Below the pieces are notes generated by a model. The model did no database searches. It was not told where the DNA came from and was given only the letters and a program-made list of their open reading frames with translations. 64,000 nucleotides of DNA, taken from NCBI GenBank assembly GCA_028287505.1, contig JAQBPN010000018.1, forward strand, positions 1 to 64,000. The letters run 5' to 3'. Positions 9,001 to 15,413 of the stretch are shown one piece after another; positions within the stretch are counted from its first letter, which is position 1; each line of letters opens with the position of its first letter. Made by a program: the position numbers and the translations under genes. The stretch is from Fibrobacterota bacterium (GTDB lineage Bacteria > Fibrobacterota > Fibrobacteria > UBA11236).

Positions 9001-11344
9001 GAAGCAATCCTTACCGCTCGCGATCCTGTTCTACGAAACCAAGAACAAGTCCAAGGCCAAGGAAATCCTCGAAACCTACGTGCGCAACACGCCTTCGGAA
9101 GAAGCCTTCTACTACCTGGGCAAGGTCTACTTCGACGAGAAGAACTGGCAGGGGACCATCAACAACCTGGATCGGGCGGATCTGAACCGGCCGGACGTGC
9201 TCAGCATGCTGGGCCAGTCCTACATCCAGAACCATGAACCCGAGCGCGCCATCAAGGCCTACGAGGACTACTACACGAAGACGAAGGACATCAAGGTGCT
9301 GGTGGAACTGTACGGCCTGTACAAGAAAATCAACGATCCGGAAGGCACGCGCGCCATCCTGGAACGCTTGATCGCGGCCGAACCCGCCAACTACGATTAT
9401 CGCGTCGAGCTGGCGGAACTGTACCGCGGCAAGGGCGACCTCAAGAAGGCGGAGGCCCAATACGAGCTGATCCTGAAGAAGATGCCGGCCCATCCCGCCT
9501 CCAACATGAACTACGGCATGATCCTGGCGGGCCGGAAGGATTACAGCAAGGCCATCCGCATGCTCGAGGTGGGTCTGGCGAAGTATCCGGACAGCGCCAC
9601 CGGCTGGCGTTTCCTGGGCGATGCCTACCGCGCGGAAAAGCGTTACGCTTCCTCCCTGCAGGCTTACAAGAAGGCTTTCAAACTGCAACCGCAGAGCCTT
9701 CCCATCGCCATCGCCAAGATGCAGATGTCCAAGGAACTGAGCGCCGCCGATGAACTGCCGACAGCCTATGCCGACGTCATCCGTCTGGATTCTTCCAATC
9801 TCGAGGCCGCGTCGGCCCTGGCGGACATCCGGTTCAACGAACGCAAATACCGCGATGCCGCGGCCTTGTATGCGAAGATCACCGTGGGCAAGAATGCGGA
9901 CAAGGGCGTCTGGGCCAACTACGGCTATGCGTTGATTGAAATCAAGAGCATCGACGAAGCCAAGCGGGCCCTGCAGCGCGCGGTGGACCTGGGGGAGAAG
10001 AGCCCCCGCGTCATGACCAGTCTGGCCCGCATCTACAAGGAGGAAGGCAACAGCGAAAAGGCCGAAGCCATCCTTTCCGAGATGGTGAAGAAGGATCCCC
10101 GCAATCACCTGGCCTATTATTGGCTGGGACAGATCGCTTCGGAACGCAACCAACCCGGCGTGGCGGAGGATTACTTCAAGAAGGCCCAGTTGCTGGCCCC
10201 CGCCAACGGGGACTATGCCGAGGCGCTGGCCCGCATGCAGTACAACAAGGACGAGTTCGCTTCCGCGGCCCGTCTCCTGGAACCGGTCAAGGCCAACCTT
10301 TCATCCTCCGGCCGCCTGATCTACGGCGACTGCCTGATGAAGCAAGGCAAGAACGAAGCAGCCCTGGCCGAGTTCAACGCCGTGTTCGCTAAGGACCCCT
10401 CGGCTCCGGTGCTGGCCAAGCTGGCCGAGTTGCAGATCAACAAGGGCAACTCCCGCGAAGCCATCCGCACCATCGAAAACTCCGAGTACAAGGAAGACAC
10501 CACGGTCCAGTTCTCTCTGGCCAAGGCGCGCATAGAGACCCGCGAGACCGAAAAGGCGCGCGAAGTCCTGGAACGCCTGATCCGGGTCAACAAGTACAGC
10601 GCGGCCTACTATCACTACCGCGGGCTCAGCTACTACTATGACCATAACTACGGAAAGGCCAAGAAGGATTTCGATCAGGCCCTGAAGTTCAACCCGGACT
10701 ACATGGACGCGGTGTACCATATCGGCCTGTGCCTCTTGCGCGACGGCAGCCCTGCCGACGCCAAGAACTACTTCAAGGAACTTTCCCAGCATGCGAATGC
10801 GACTTGGCAGGCCAAGGGATTCCTGGGTCTGGCCATGTCCTTCGAGTCGGAGAAGAAGTACGAGGCGGCGGAGAACTTCCTGCAGAAGTCCGTGATCGCG
10901 GATGAGTCTCCGGAAGCCCTGAGCCTGCTGGCGAAGGTGCTCCTGAAGATGCGCAAGCCCACCGAAGCCGAAAAGCATGCCCGCCGGGCCCTGGAACTGC
11001 AGCCCGGGAACGCCACGGCCGTGGTGGCCATGGGCGACGTGCTCCTGGCCCAGAACCGCAAGCCCGACGCGTTGGCCCTGGCCAAGAAGGCGCTGGAAGG
11101 GAATCCCAATTCCTGCGAACTCCTGATCGGGTCGGCGAAAATCAACTTCGCCGCCGGGAACTACGAGACCAGCAAATCGAACAGCACCTATGCCATCTCC
11201 ATCTGTCCCGAAGAGGCATCGCCGTATTACTATGCCGGCGTCGTGGCCGACAAGAAGTACCAGAAGAAGGAAGCCAAGGATTTCTTCCGGGCCTTCCGGA
11301 AGCATGGCGGCGACGAGGGCATGCTGCCGGCGGACTACCGCTAG
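2..11344 (+). CDS. Giant Ala/Lys-rich coiled-coil and TPR protein, 5' end outside window
   Basis: The frame is open from base 2 with no stop before it, so the true start lies upstream; the GTG at 26 is only the first in-window start-like codon. At least 3,772 residues are visible. Residues 1-925 are almost only Ala, Lys, Glu, Asp, Arg and Leu and carry 19 copies of an [H/R/K]-A-D-S-[L/V] motif, so a long helical rod is likely. From about residue 930 to the end the protein is TPR-like (repeated A-x3-Y, G-x-Y and L-x-L-D-P-x-N patterns). No catalytic motif or C-terminal membrane segment is seen. TPR solenoids usually scaffold protein complexes, and Ala/Lys rods such as TolA span the periplasm; a role in envelope, secretion or motility machinery is inference. 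The reading frame is real: codon use is consistent throughout and a strong terminator follows. Function unknown. Confidence 0.9.
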   Translation, partial: PVAAPVAPVVPAAPVAAAPSAADKAKAAAEAKAQAAADRKAAEVAAAAEAKAKADADKAAKADAAAVAAADAKAKADAAAEAAKIAAADKKSAAEAKAKADADAKAGAEAAKAQAEAEKKALAEAKAKLHADSVAQAQADKQAKADAAALAAADAKTKAEMEKKAKADAAAMAAEAAKVAAAEKKTLAEAKAKAHADSLALAQADKKSKAEAAALAAAEKKAAAEAKVKADADAKAAALAQAEADKKAREEAARLAKEEASRKAKEHADSVATVAAAKKAADLAAAADAHARAEIEKKAKEEAIKLAKEEAARKAKEHADSLAQAQAEKKAAALAKAEAKAKAHADSLAQAQADKQARLEAARLAKEEAARKAKEHADSVAVVVAAKKAADLAAAADAKARAEVELKAREEAAKLAKEDAARRAKERADSLAQVQAEKKAAAQAEAMAKAEALKLAKEEAARKAKERTDSLAQVAAEKKAVAEAEAKAKLEAQKLAKEDADRRAKARADSLAVVAAEKKATAEAEAKAKVEAQKLAKEEADRRAKARADSLAVAAAEKKAAAEAEAKAKLEAQKLAKEEADRRAKARADSLAVVAAEKKAAAEAEAKAKAEAQKLAKEEADRRAKVRADSLVQVAAEKKLAAEAKAKADAEAKAAALAQAAAEKKAREEALRLAKEEAARKAKVRADSLAQVAVEKKAAAEAEAKAKAEAARLAKEEADRRAKAKADSLAVVAAEKKAAAEAEAKAKAEAQRLAKEEADRRAKARADSLAVVAAEKKAAAEAEAKAKAEAQRLAKEEADRRAKARADSLVQVAAEKKAAAEAKAKADAEAARLAKEEAARVAKAKADSLARVAAEKKAAAEEAARLAKIEMERVAKVRADSLVRVEAERKAKAEAERLAREEAARLAKEEADRRAKAKADSLAKVEADRRAAAEAEKEFQGQVSALIAEQPLKLDTAAVLAKIQDRIATAKIPDPRMAEAEAVIHFRQWNFRLAVENLRKLKVLSVSGNHMMALSLFELQDYPGALKHFQKIPNVSANRVEWGKYIKTLLENKQRPMAASQYEAYLAKYPDADDALAFLVDYYRQPLQKEKLIPKLELQLAKNPKDAPLLAELISLYDKASPKSIEYRERFLQQNPEDTKQALALAQAYEAKNNLPGALKIYQKLAKDAPADKALNLKTAELLYSARQLDEAVKYFEQAHSADAADKKLTLRLAGVYEELKRNDKAAETYGVALEADPKDKAVQSKLLQLYTAKGDKEQIRALLMKMDDADPTAHQVQYQLAKAFLADGDRDKAYVYLSKALRNQPANPEYLAMLPSVVQSDEQVDAHFAALQAAALQPTAKPELQAMVARGYSKRKNNAMAAKLYAEAYAKNPKLLDGQREAVVATYEAKNLELAGALAEKYLATDDKDRAIREIEVNAFMATNKPPEKMREAIKGLAALDPEGAAKWSMRLAQLDLASRDTAAAIGHAKEFLDKNPKNTEGWRFLAPLVAKRPGQEDTYIAVLEKLVQLEPANRGRYDLELGNLYLEKGSFEDAEKSLLSASKSNPASAALWFKLGETETKLRKDKEAAEKYQRAYLLDKANLTYARAYATSVDTKEEIKLNLPLFQLLSQNGPSVEERKKLAQAYFLTGDYANAAKEFDWLLKGDATLATSEPMVSEAYMRSGQTAKARGLFEQRLKDDPNNLQVLETVANIYKAEGNQAGYVSTVEKIVTVDPKFKGYQLVLAVEREKAKDYKGALEQYSQWVSRNAGDMTAVKAMLRLAEMQKDTASLMDALVRLNREKVVDNAYKFQLAELDYKRSGNVAGVERLVKTHPEWKRGKGILVKEYIRQNAKVKLLPLQGFLLAESKTDKDLLDPLADLYVMQKKPLQANIAYHDLLVANPKDRDVYLKVYKYSAANNSPYLPDILRIGYESFPEDMDIKRSYAATLGKTAKALAVYQEILAKETDVKVVSRALDIALALNQTQAAAALLDKWINIESKEPKVWEQALAVHTQMANKPRMIEDLEQLVRFYPAKKEYPLQLARLYEDQKQPDKAADMYQKALALDPKNKGVQSKLVSLLTAQNRQPELRELLLAIDRNDPTANEAQFLLAKSYLAENDRERAYVFASKALRNQPTNPEYLALLPQTVVSDEQVMANFAALEKFALQPNAKPELQALVARGYAKKKNYPMAAKLFSEAYAKSPRLLDGNRDAVISLNEAKNYELAGRLAESYLAKDDKDRVIREIQVNAYTVTNKPPEKMREAIRGLAALDPASATKYSMRLAQLDLGARDTAAAIAHVREWLDKNPKDANGWRFLLPLVAKRTGSEDIYIQVLEKLVQLEPATRARYDLELGNLYFDKGSYEDAQTSLGNAVKGSPGSAKLWYRLGETLVKLHKEKESFEKFGRAYQLEPTNLTYARAYSRSVDTKDEIKANLALFKILALNGPSVEERKKLGTAYYLNGDYTNAAKEFDWQLQGDPSLGSTDAMYAEAYMKTGQTPKARGLYEARLQTDPNNLQVLETLAGIYKVEGNQKGYVATVDKIVTVDPKYKGYQLILAVEKEKAKDFKGALQEYSEWVTRNVNDDVALKAMHRLADQQKDTASLMDALVRLTRQKNSDPAYAFQLAEVDYVRSGNIAGIERLVKSHPTYTRGKVILVKSYYKKGALAKMVPFLPFLSAQAKLDKSLSEPLADLYASMKKSVPANEAYFDAVRFDKKDRDLFDKAYKYGKEHDSPYRAALLKQGYEAFPDDITMKFDYALTLGKTQKALDLFVDILNKDHNNLAAVRNAAEISVALGKTADAADHLQHWVTLEPEQVRPWTLLVDLYTQTKSDTKLADALEHLSNLSPKNGDLAFRAAMVNKKIGNKEKSLDLLTKAVALNGTNPMYQKEFGLMLFGSGQVAKAKNPLLIADRSIKNDEAINSALYNIYLSEKNKGLARERLRFLFALKPADKNYAFSLARLESDLKNPAEAVKILERPNLKEDLNAEMSFLLLDGYFKLGQKDRAANLGPVLIRKYPEEAKQSLPLAILFYETKNKSKAKEILETYVRNTPSEEAFYYLGKVYFDEKNWQGTINNLDRADLNRPDVLSMLGQSYIQNHEPERAIKAYEDYYTKTKDIKVLVELYGLYKKINDPEGTRAILERLIAAEPANYDYRVELAELYRGKGDLKKAEAQYELILKKMPAHPASNMNYGMILAGRKDYSKAIRMLEVGLAKYPDSATGWRFLGDAYRAEKRYASSLQAYKKAFKLQPQSLPIAIAKMQMSKELSAADELPTAYADVIRLDSSNLEAASALADIRFNERKYRDAAALYAKITVGKNADKGVWANYGYALIEIKSIDEAKRALQRAVDLGEKSPRVMTSLARIYKEEGNSEKAEAILSEMVKKDPRNHLAYYWLGQIASERNQPGVAEDYFKKAQLLAPANGDYAEALARMQYNKDEFASAARLLEPVKANLSSSGRLIYGDCLMKQGKNEAALAEFNAVFAKDPSAPVLAKLAELQINKGNSREAIRTIENSEYKEDTTVQFSLAKARIETRETEKAREVLERLIRVNKYSAAYYHYRGLSYYYDHNYGKAKKDFDQALKFNPDYMDAVYHIGLCLLRDGSPADAKNYFKELSQHANATWQAKGFLGLAMSFESEKKYEAAENFLQKSVIADESPEALSLLAKVLLKMRKPTEAEKHARRALELQPGNATAVVAMGDVLLAQNRKPDALALAKKALEGNPNSCELLIGSAKINFAAGNYETSKSNSTYAISICPEEASPYYYAGVVADKKYQKKEAKDFFRAFRKHGGDEGMLPADYR
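340..2800 (+). repeat. Tandem Ala/Lys/Glu coding repeat, about 120 bp (40 aa) per unit in its regular part
   Basis: The [H/R/K]ADSL motif recurs 19 times. In the best ordered part (about 1,500-2,450) it recurs every 120 bp, giving a 40-residue unit of the type LAKEEADRRAKARADSL followed by a VAAEKKAAAEAEAKAK-like stretch. Earlier units are less regular in length. The repeat sits within the giant TPR gene and makes an extended charged helix. Such arrays change copy number readily, so assembly collapse should be kept in mind. Confidence 0.85.
3680..8545 (+). repeat. Tandem duplication of an 811-residue TPR block inside the giant gene
   Basis: Protein segments starting near 3,680 and near 6,113 align end to end with a constant offset of 2,433 bp (811 codons). 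Matching landmarks include KALRNQPANPEYLA / KALRNQPTNPEYLA, TNKPPEKMREAI in both, GPSVEERKKL in both, and DPNNLQVLET in both. Similarity is high but far from identical, so the duplication is old. The two halves extend over several TPR groups, which argues for duplication of a functional block rather than of one TPR. Confidence 0.85.
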
Positions 11345-11397
11345 GCATCCTTTCCAATCGATGGATGCGGCCTGACGTCGGGCCGCGGGAATTCCGG

Positions 11398-11426
11398 GAC
11401 GGGGCTCAGGCCCCGTCTTTTTTTTT
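11398..11426 (+). terminator. Rho-independent terminator after the giant TPR gene
   Basis: GACGGGGC pairs perfectly with GCCCCGTC around a TCAG loop, followed by nine T residues (11,418-11,426). It lies about 55 bp past the TAG of the giant gene and between convergent genes. Confidence 0.92.
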
Positions 11427-11459
11427 GTCTTAGGCTTTTGTCTTAGGCCAAGACGGAAT

Positions 11460-12461
11460 TCAAACGCGGATTTTCGGGTAGGACCAATTCCACTGATCCG
11501 GCGCCGCGGCAATCGCCGCTTCCAGGAATCCCCGGATGCTTTCGGGCGTGGGTTCTTGCAAAGCCGCATGATAGCGGAAAACGGAGGTACCGTCCGCTTC
11601 CAGCCGCGTGGAAACGGGAACAAACAGGAAATCCCGATCCGCAAGGAAGCGCAGCAACCGTCCCGGATAGGGCGCCTTCACCTTGCCCCATAAGGACAGG
11701 AACTCGCAATCCCCGGATGGCCCGGGATGCTGATCGGCCATCAAGGCCAGCACGCCCTTCCCGGCTATTGCGCCCCGCAGACCGGCTTTCAGTCCGCGCG
11801 GCCCCTTGCTCCCGATCCACAGGATCCGTTTCCCGTTCCGTTCCCGGCCCCGGGCCATGAAGCCGGTGAGAGGCGGGGAGAATGCCGGCGCGGTCAGGAT
11901 GAAGAAGGGTTTGCCCGGCGCCGGCGGAGGCACGCGATGCAATTCCTCGAACAACCCCGCATGCAATCCAATCAAAGCGACGGGCCGGTCCGATTCCATG
12001 GCGGCCAGGTAATGCTGCATGCCCTCCACCCGCGGCCCGGGATCTGTTTCCCGCGCGCCCAAGGCGGACAATCCGTTGCCGGCACCGCGGCCGTGGGACT
12101 TCAGCCCCAGCAGGAGCAAGGTTAAACGGACGGCATAATATCCAGCCAGAGTCAGCTTCCCGGCGAACGGACTGGCTGCGAAGCAGGCGCGCAGGCGGGA
12201 GGCATGCCGGGGACGGAGGTACGGATAGAGGAGGAGAGCGGGCCTGAGTAACGTTTCGGTTACCCTGGAGGGAGCCCGGCGCAGCAGAGACAGTACGGCT
12301 ACGCAGGCATGGCCGGCCGCAAGCGTGAGGAGTTGGGAAAGGGGGCGTCCGGGCGCTACGGGATACGGCGGGACGGGAAGCCGCCGGACAGGAGACCGCG
12401 CCGGATCCGGCAAGGCCGGACCGATCGGCGGGGGAGAGTTAGGGAAGGCCCCGGAACGCAA
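11460..12461 (-). CDS. Lipid A biosynthesis acyltransferase-like protein (LpxL/HtrB family)
   Basis: A 333-residue protein of the lysophospholipid acyltransferase type that adds secondary acyl chains to lipid A at the inner membrane. The H-x4-E active-site motif is visible as HAGLFE around residues 167-172. The family features MADQHPG and a C-terminal QWNWSYPKIR, like the usual Q-W-x-W-x(H/Y)-x-R/K ending, are also present. A hydrophobic segment before the catalytic domain fits the N-terminal membrane anchor. The track start is a TTG that overlaps the end of the M28 peptidase gene by 23 bp; the Pro-rich first 35 residues are atypical and a later start is possible. It is probably co-transcribed with the upstream peptidase gene. 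Confidence 0.8.
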   Translation of the reverse strand: MRSGAFPNSPPPIGPALPDPARSPVRRLPVPPYPVAPGRPLSQLLTLAAGHACVAVLSLLRRAPSRVTETLLRPALLLYPYLRPRHASRLRACFAASPFAGKLTLAGYYAVRLTLLLLGLKSHGRGAGNGLSALGARETDPGPRVEGMQHYLAAMESDRPVALIGLHAGLFEELHRVPPPAPGKPFFILTAPAFSPPLTGFMARGRERNGKRILWIGSKGPRGLKAGLRGAIAGKGVLALMADQHPGPSGDCEFLSLWGKVKAPYPGRLLRFLADRDFLFVPVSTRLEADGTSVFRYHAALQEPTPESIRGFLEAAIAAAPDQWNWSYPKIRV

Positions 12462-13392
12462 GGCTGGCTGCCAATCTGCCCACCGCGCCCAGGCTGCGGG
12501 CGGAGCATTTGTCGGGCGTGTCGCCCTGGGTATGCCAAGCGGGATATTCGAAGTCGATGATGTCGATGGCGGGAACGCCCTTCGATTGCAACGGCATGTG
12601 ATCGTCGAGGACGGAGGGACCCAGCTTGGATTCGAACTGGGAAATCCCCAGGCTTTTCGCCCGGGCCCAGATCTTGGTGGTGATTTCCGGGCTTTGTTTC
12701 ATGGAGTTCTGTTCCATGGGGAGATGGAGATCCTTGTCCCCCACCATGTCGAAGAGGAGCGCGTATTCCAGATTGGGCGCGGGAAGGTTGTCCGCGAACC
12801 AGCGGGCGCCCAGGAAATATTCGTCGATGCTGCCTTCGCGGCCGTAATCCTCCCCGTCGAACAGGACCAGGTAGACGGTTTGCAGGGGCGCTTTCTTCTG
12901 GAGCAGATTGGCGAGCTCCATCACGATGGCGGTGCCGGAGGCGCCGTCGTTGGCCCCCAGGATGGGCCTGCTGCTCAACATTTCGCTGGCTTCCTGATCG
13001 GCGCGCGGCCGGGAATCCCAATGGGCGCAGAAGAGCACGGGTTTGCGTTTGGGATCCCTGCCCGGAACGGTGACGATGAAATTGGTGAGCGGGACCTGCT
13101 TGCCCGTGGCCATGTCCGAATGGACGAACGGCTGGGAAACCGTCGCCAGGCCCAGACCGTTGAAATGCGCGGTGAAATACCCGATGGCGCGGCGATGTCC
13201 CTCGCCTTCCGGATCCCGCGGCCCCATGGCGCATTGCTCCTTGAGGTAACGGAATGCCCGGGTGGAGTCGAAGACGGGATCGGCCCCGTTGGCTTTCAGG
13301 GACGGCTTCGGAGCGGCCCGGGAGGTGTCGGCGGGGGCGGTCTTTGGGGCCGCCGAAATCAGGGACGCTGCGAGTATCAAGGCCTGGATCAT
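12439..13392 (-). CDS. M28-family zinc peptidase / glutaminyl cyclase-like protein, exported
   Basis: About 317 residues from the ATG at 13,392. That start is preferred because it opens a signal peptide (MIQALILAASLISAA) and has a TACATT hexamer 6 nt upstream; an in-frame ATG eight codons earlier is less likely. Motifs fit the M28 di-zinc fold: CAHWDS (H about 124), GANDGASGT (D about 149), FDGED (E/D about 181), FDMVGD, and the late YPAWHTQGDTPD histidine. This resembles the M28C glutaminyl-peptide cyclotransferase branch more than classic aminopeptidases. The choice between cyclisation of N-terminal Gln and peptidase activity cannot be settled from motifs. The protein should act in the periplasm or outside. 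The downstream acyltransferase frame overlaps its end. Confidence 0.85.
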   Translation of the reverse strand: MIQALILAASLISAAPKTAPADTSRAAPKPSLKANGADPVFDSTRAFRYLKEQCAMGPRDPEGEGHRRAIGYFTAHFNGLGLATVSQPFVHSDMATGKQVPLTNFIVTVPGRDPKRKPVLFCAHWDSRPRADQEASEMLSSRPILGANDGASGTAIVMELANLLQKKAPLQTVYLVLFDGEDYGREGSIDEYFLGARWFADNLPAPNLEYALLFDMVGDKDLHLPMEQNSMKQSPEITTKIWARAKSLGISQFESKLGPSVLDDHMPLQSKGVPAIDIIDFEYPAWHTQGDTPDKCSARSLGAVGRLAASLAFRGLP

Positions 13393-13398
13393 GGAGTT

Positions 13399-13404
13399 AA
13401 TGTA
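13399..13404 (-). promoter_or_regulatory. -10-like hexamer TACATT for the M28 gene
   Basis: TACATT ends 6 nt before the ATG at 13,392 with no Shine-Dalgarno between, which would place transcription start at or near the A of ATG. One of a set of such sites in the window. Confidence 0.4.
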
Positions 13405-13472
13405 AAAACAATCCATGCGGAAAAAGCCGGCCGGGGTTTACATGGCGACGCCGGGTCCGCGAAAGAATCCGG

Positions 13473-14636
13473 CTACAGAATCAGGTTCGCATCCCCGAAT
13501 TCATGCCACAGGTATTTTTCCCTCAGGGCTTCCTCGTAAACGGGCCGCAGCCGTTCCGGAGGCAGGAAGGCCGTGAGGAGATCCAGATGGCTGGCGGTAG
13601 GCTCGTGGAAACCCGTCAATAGGCCATCCACCGTCTTGAGGCGGTATCCGGGGGTGATGCGCAGACGCGTATCGCCCGCTTCGGCGTGTACCCGCCCCCT
13701 GTCGTCCGCGATGCTCTCCAGGGCGCGCACTACGGTCGTTCCCACCGCCACCACCCTGCCGCCCCCGGCCTTGGCTGCATTGATGCGCGCCGCCGCCGGT
13801 CCCTCCAGGCGGAACGGTTCCACCGAGGCCGGATGTCCGGCATCGAACTCCTCGTCCATGTAGGAGGACAGTCCCGCATGCAGGACCAGGAATGCGGTCT
13901 CGATGCCCTTCCGCCGCAAGTCCATCAGCAGCTTCCAGGTGAAGGCCCTGCCCGCCGAGGGCATTTCCACCGATCCCGGTTCCCGCGCGTACACGGTCTG
14001 GTAATAGTCCAGGTCCCAGGGAGAGGATGCGTACCAGTAACGCACGGGATTCCCCAGGCGCGACAGGCTTTCCATCAGACCCTGGCCCCGGCGGGAAAAC
14101 CGGATCTTCCACAGCCGGTCCACCCAGGGGTCGCGTTGCAATACCCGGGCCGACAGATCGTGGCCCTCCGGTCCGCCGGCGGCCGATCCTGCGGCCGAGC
14201 CCGCCGCCAGTATCAGGCGCGAGCCCAGCAAGTCCCCTTGCCACGGTTCTTCATCGCCGGAAAGGACCAGCACGGACCAGTCTCCGTCTTCCCAGCGCCG
14301 CGCCAGGCGCAATTGCAGGCGCTGTCCCGCGGCCGTGCACCGATCGTCCTCGCGTTCCACCAAGGCGCCCAGGACCGCCGGCAAAGTGCGGCTGGCGTTG
14401 AAGACCAGGCAGTCTCCGGGATTGAGGAAATCGGCGATGCGGTTGAAGCGGGTATGCGTCAACGCCCCGGTGCTGCGGTCGGCGGACAGGAGGCGCACGC
14501 CGTCCCGGGAAAGCCCGCGCTTTTCGGGCGGCTCGCGGGCGGACAATTCTTCCGGCAGTTCGAACCGGAACGGGGCGCGGCCGGATGCCGGAGATGCGGT
14601 GGAAAGGAAATCCGGCGAGGCAGAGGATCGCACCAT
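13473..14636 (-). CDS. QueA-family protein (SAM:tRNA ribosyltransferase-isomerase-like)
   Basis: QueA transfers and isomerises the ribosyl part of SAM onto 7-aminomethyl-7-deazaguanine in tRNA to give epoxyqueuosine. This 387-residue protein has family landmarks in order: GDCLVFNASRTLPA, YQTVYAREPGSVEMPSAGRAFT, VVAVGTTVVRALES, TPGYRLKTVDGLLTGFHEP and a C-terminal EFGDANLIL. Where canonical QueA has the HxMHxE segment, this protein reads DAGHPASVEPFRL, and LHVGAGTF is replaced by LHAGLSSY. It is therefore a divergent member and may use another substrate. No tgt or other queuosine gene is nearby. It lies 3 nt downstream of the SDR gene, so it is probably in that operon. Confidence 0.75.
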   Translation of the reverse strand: MVRSSASPDFLSTASPASGRAPFRFELPEELSAREPPEKRGLSRDGVRLLSADRSTGALTHTRFNRIADFLNPGDCLVFNASRTLPAVLGALVEREDDRCTAAGQRLQLRLARRWEDGDWSVLVLSGDEEPWQGDLLGSRLILAAGSAAGSAAGGPEGHDLSARVLQRDPWVDRLWKIRFSRRGQGLMESLSRLGNPVRYWYASSPWDLDYYQTVYAREPGSVEMPSAGRAFTWKLLMDLRRKGIETAFLVLHAGLSSYMDEEFDAGHPASVEPFRLEGPAAARINAAKAGGGRVVAVGTTVVRALESIADDRGRVHAEAGDTRLRITPGYRLKTVDGLLTGFHEPTASHLDLLTAFLPPERLRPVYEEALREKYLWHEFGDANLIL

Positions 14637-14639
14637 GGG

Positions 14640-15413
14640 TCACGCCTCCCGTTCCGCCAGGTCCGATTCCAGGGCCCGGGGGCGCCAGTCTTCCTGGGCC
14701 TTGAAGCGGTGGCCGGAAACCGCCGCGGATTCGTCCGAGGCGAGGTACAGGAATACATCCGTGACCGTCGCCGGATCGGCCCATTGCGAGGGATCCTCGC
14801 CGGGTTCGGCGGCCCGGTGCATATCCGTATTCATGTTGCCGGGATCCACCCAGTTCACGCGGATGCCGGTTCCTTCCAGTTCCGAAGCCCAGGTCTGGGA
14901 AAGCCCCTCCAAGCCGAACTTGGAGATCCCATAGGCCCCCCATCCGGGATACCCGGTAACTCCCGCGTCACTGGTGACGTTGATCATGGAACCGCCGTGC
15001 TCGAGCATGGCGGGCAGCAGCTTCCTGGCGAGCAGGAAAGGCGCGATGAGATTGGTATCCAGGACGCGGCGGAACTCCTCCAAGGGATAGTCCAGCAGAT
15101 ACGGCATGGGGGAGGGTCCCAGGGCGGACGCATTGTTGACGAGCACGTCCAGCCGTCCCTGGAATTCCGCCAGGGTGGCGGCCGTCACGCGCTCGACGGC
15201 CTTGGAATGGCGCAAGTCCGCCGGCATCGCCAGGACCCTGGTGCGCGGGGAGATGTCGCGGATTTCCTCCCGGACCTTGTAGAGCTGGTCTCCATGGCGG
15301 GCGACCAGGCTTATGGCCGCGGCCCCTTCGCGGGCGAAGTCCAGGGCCAATTGCCTTCCCAGCCCCTTGGACGCCCCGGTTATCAGGATGTTTTTGCCTT
15401 CCACTCTTCTCAT
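14640..15413 (-). CDS. Short-chain dehydrogenase/reductase (SDR)
   Basis: Classical SDR of 257 residues. The NAD(P) motif TGASKGLG is at 12-19, NNAS at 93-96, and the catalytic triad is Ser148, Tyr161 and Lys165 (YGISK). The cofactor is NAD(H) or NADP(H); the substrate is unknown. The ATG at 15,413 overlaps the stop of the upstream regulator (ATGA), so the two are translationally coupled and the SDR is a probable target of that regulator. The longer reading frame extending to 16,202 is not coding, because it runs antisense through the regulator in another frame. Confidence 0.88.
   Translation of the reverse strand: MRRVEGKNILITGASKGLGRQLALDFAREGAAAISLVARHGDQLYKVREEIRDISPRTRVLAMPADLRHSKAVERVTAATLAEFQGRLDVLVNNASALGPSPMPYLLDYPLEEFRRVLDTNLIAPFLLARKLLPAMLEHGGSMINVTSDAGVTGYPGWGAYGISKFGLEGLSQTWASELEGTGIRVNWVDPGNMNTDMHRAAEPGEDPSQWADPATVTDVFLYLASDESAAVSGHRFKAQEDWRPRALESDLAEREA

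Noticed and set aside
5288-9007. 1,239-codon open frame on the minus strand inside the giant TPR gene
   Set aside because: It is antisense to a well-formed TPR coding region. It is open only because GC-rich codons on the plus strand rarely give stops on the other strand; its composition is Gly/Val/Leu/Gln-rich and has no domain.
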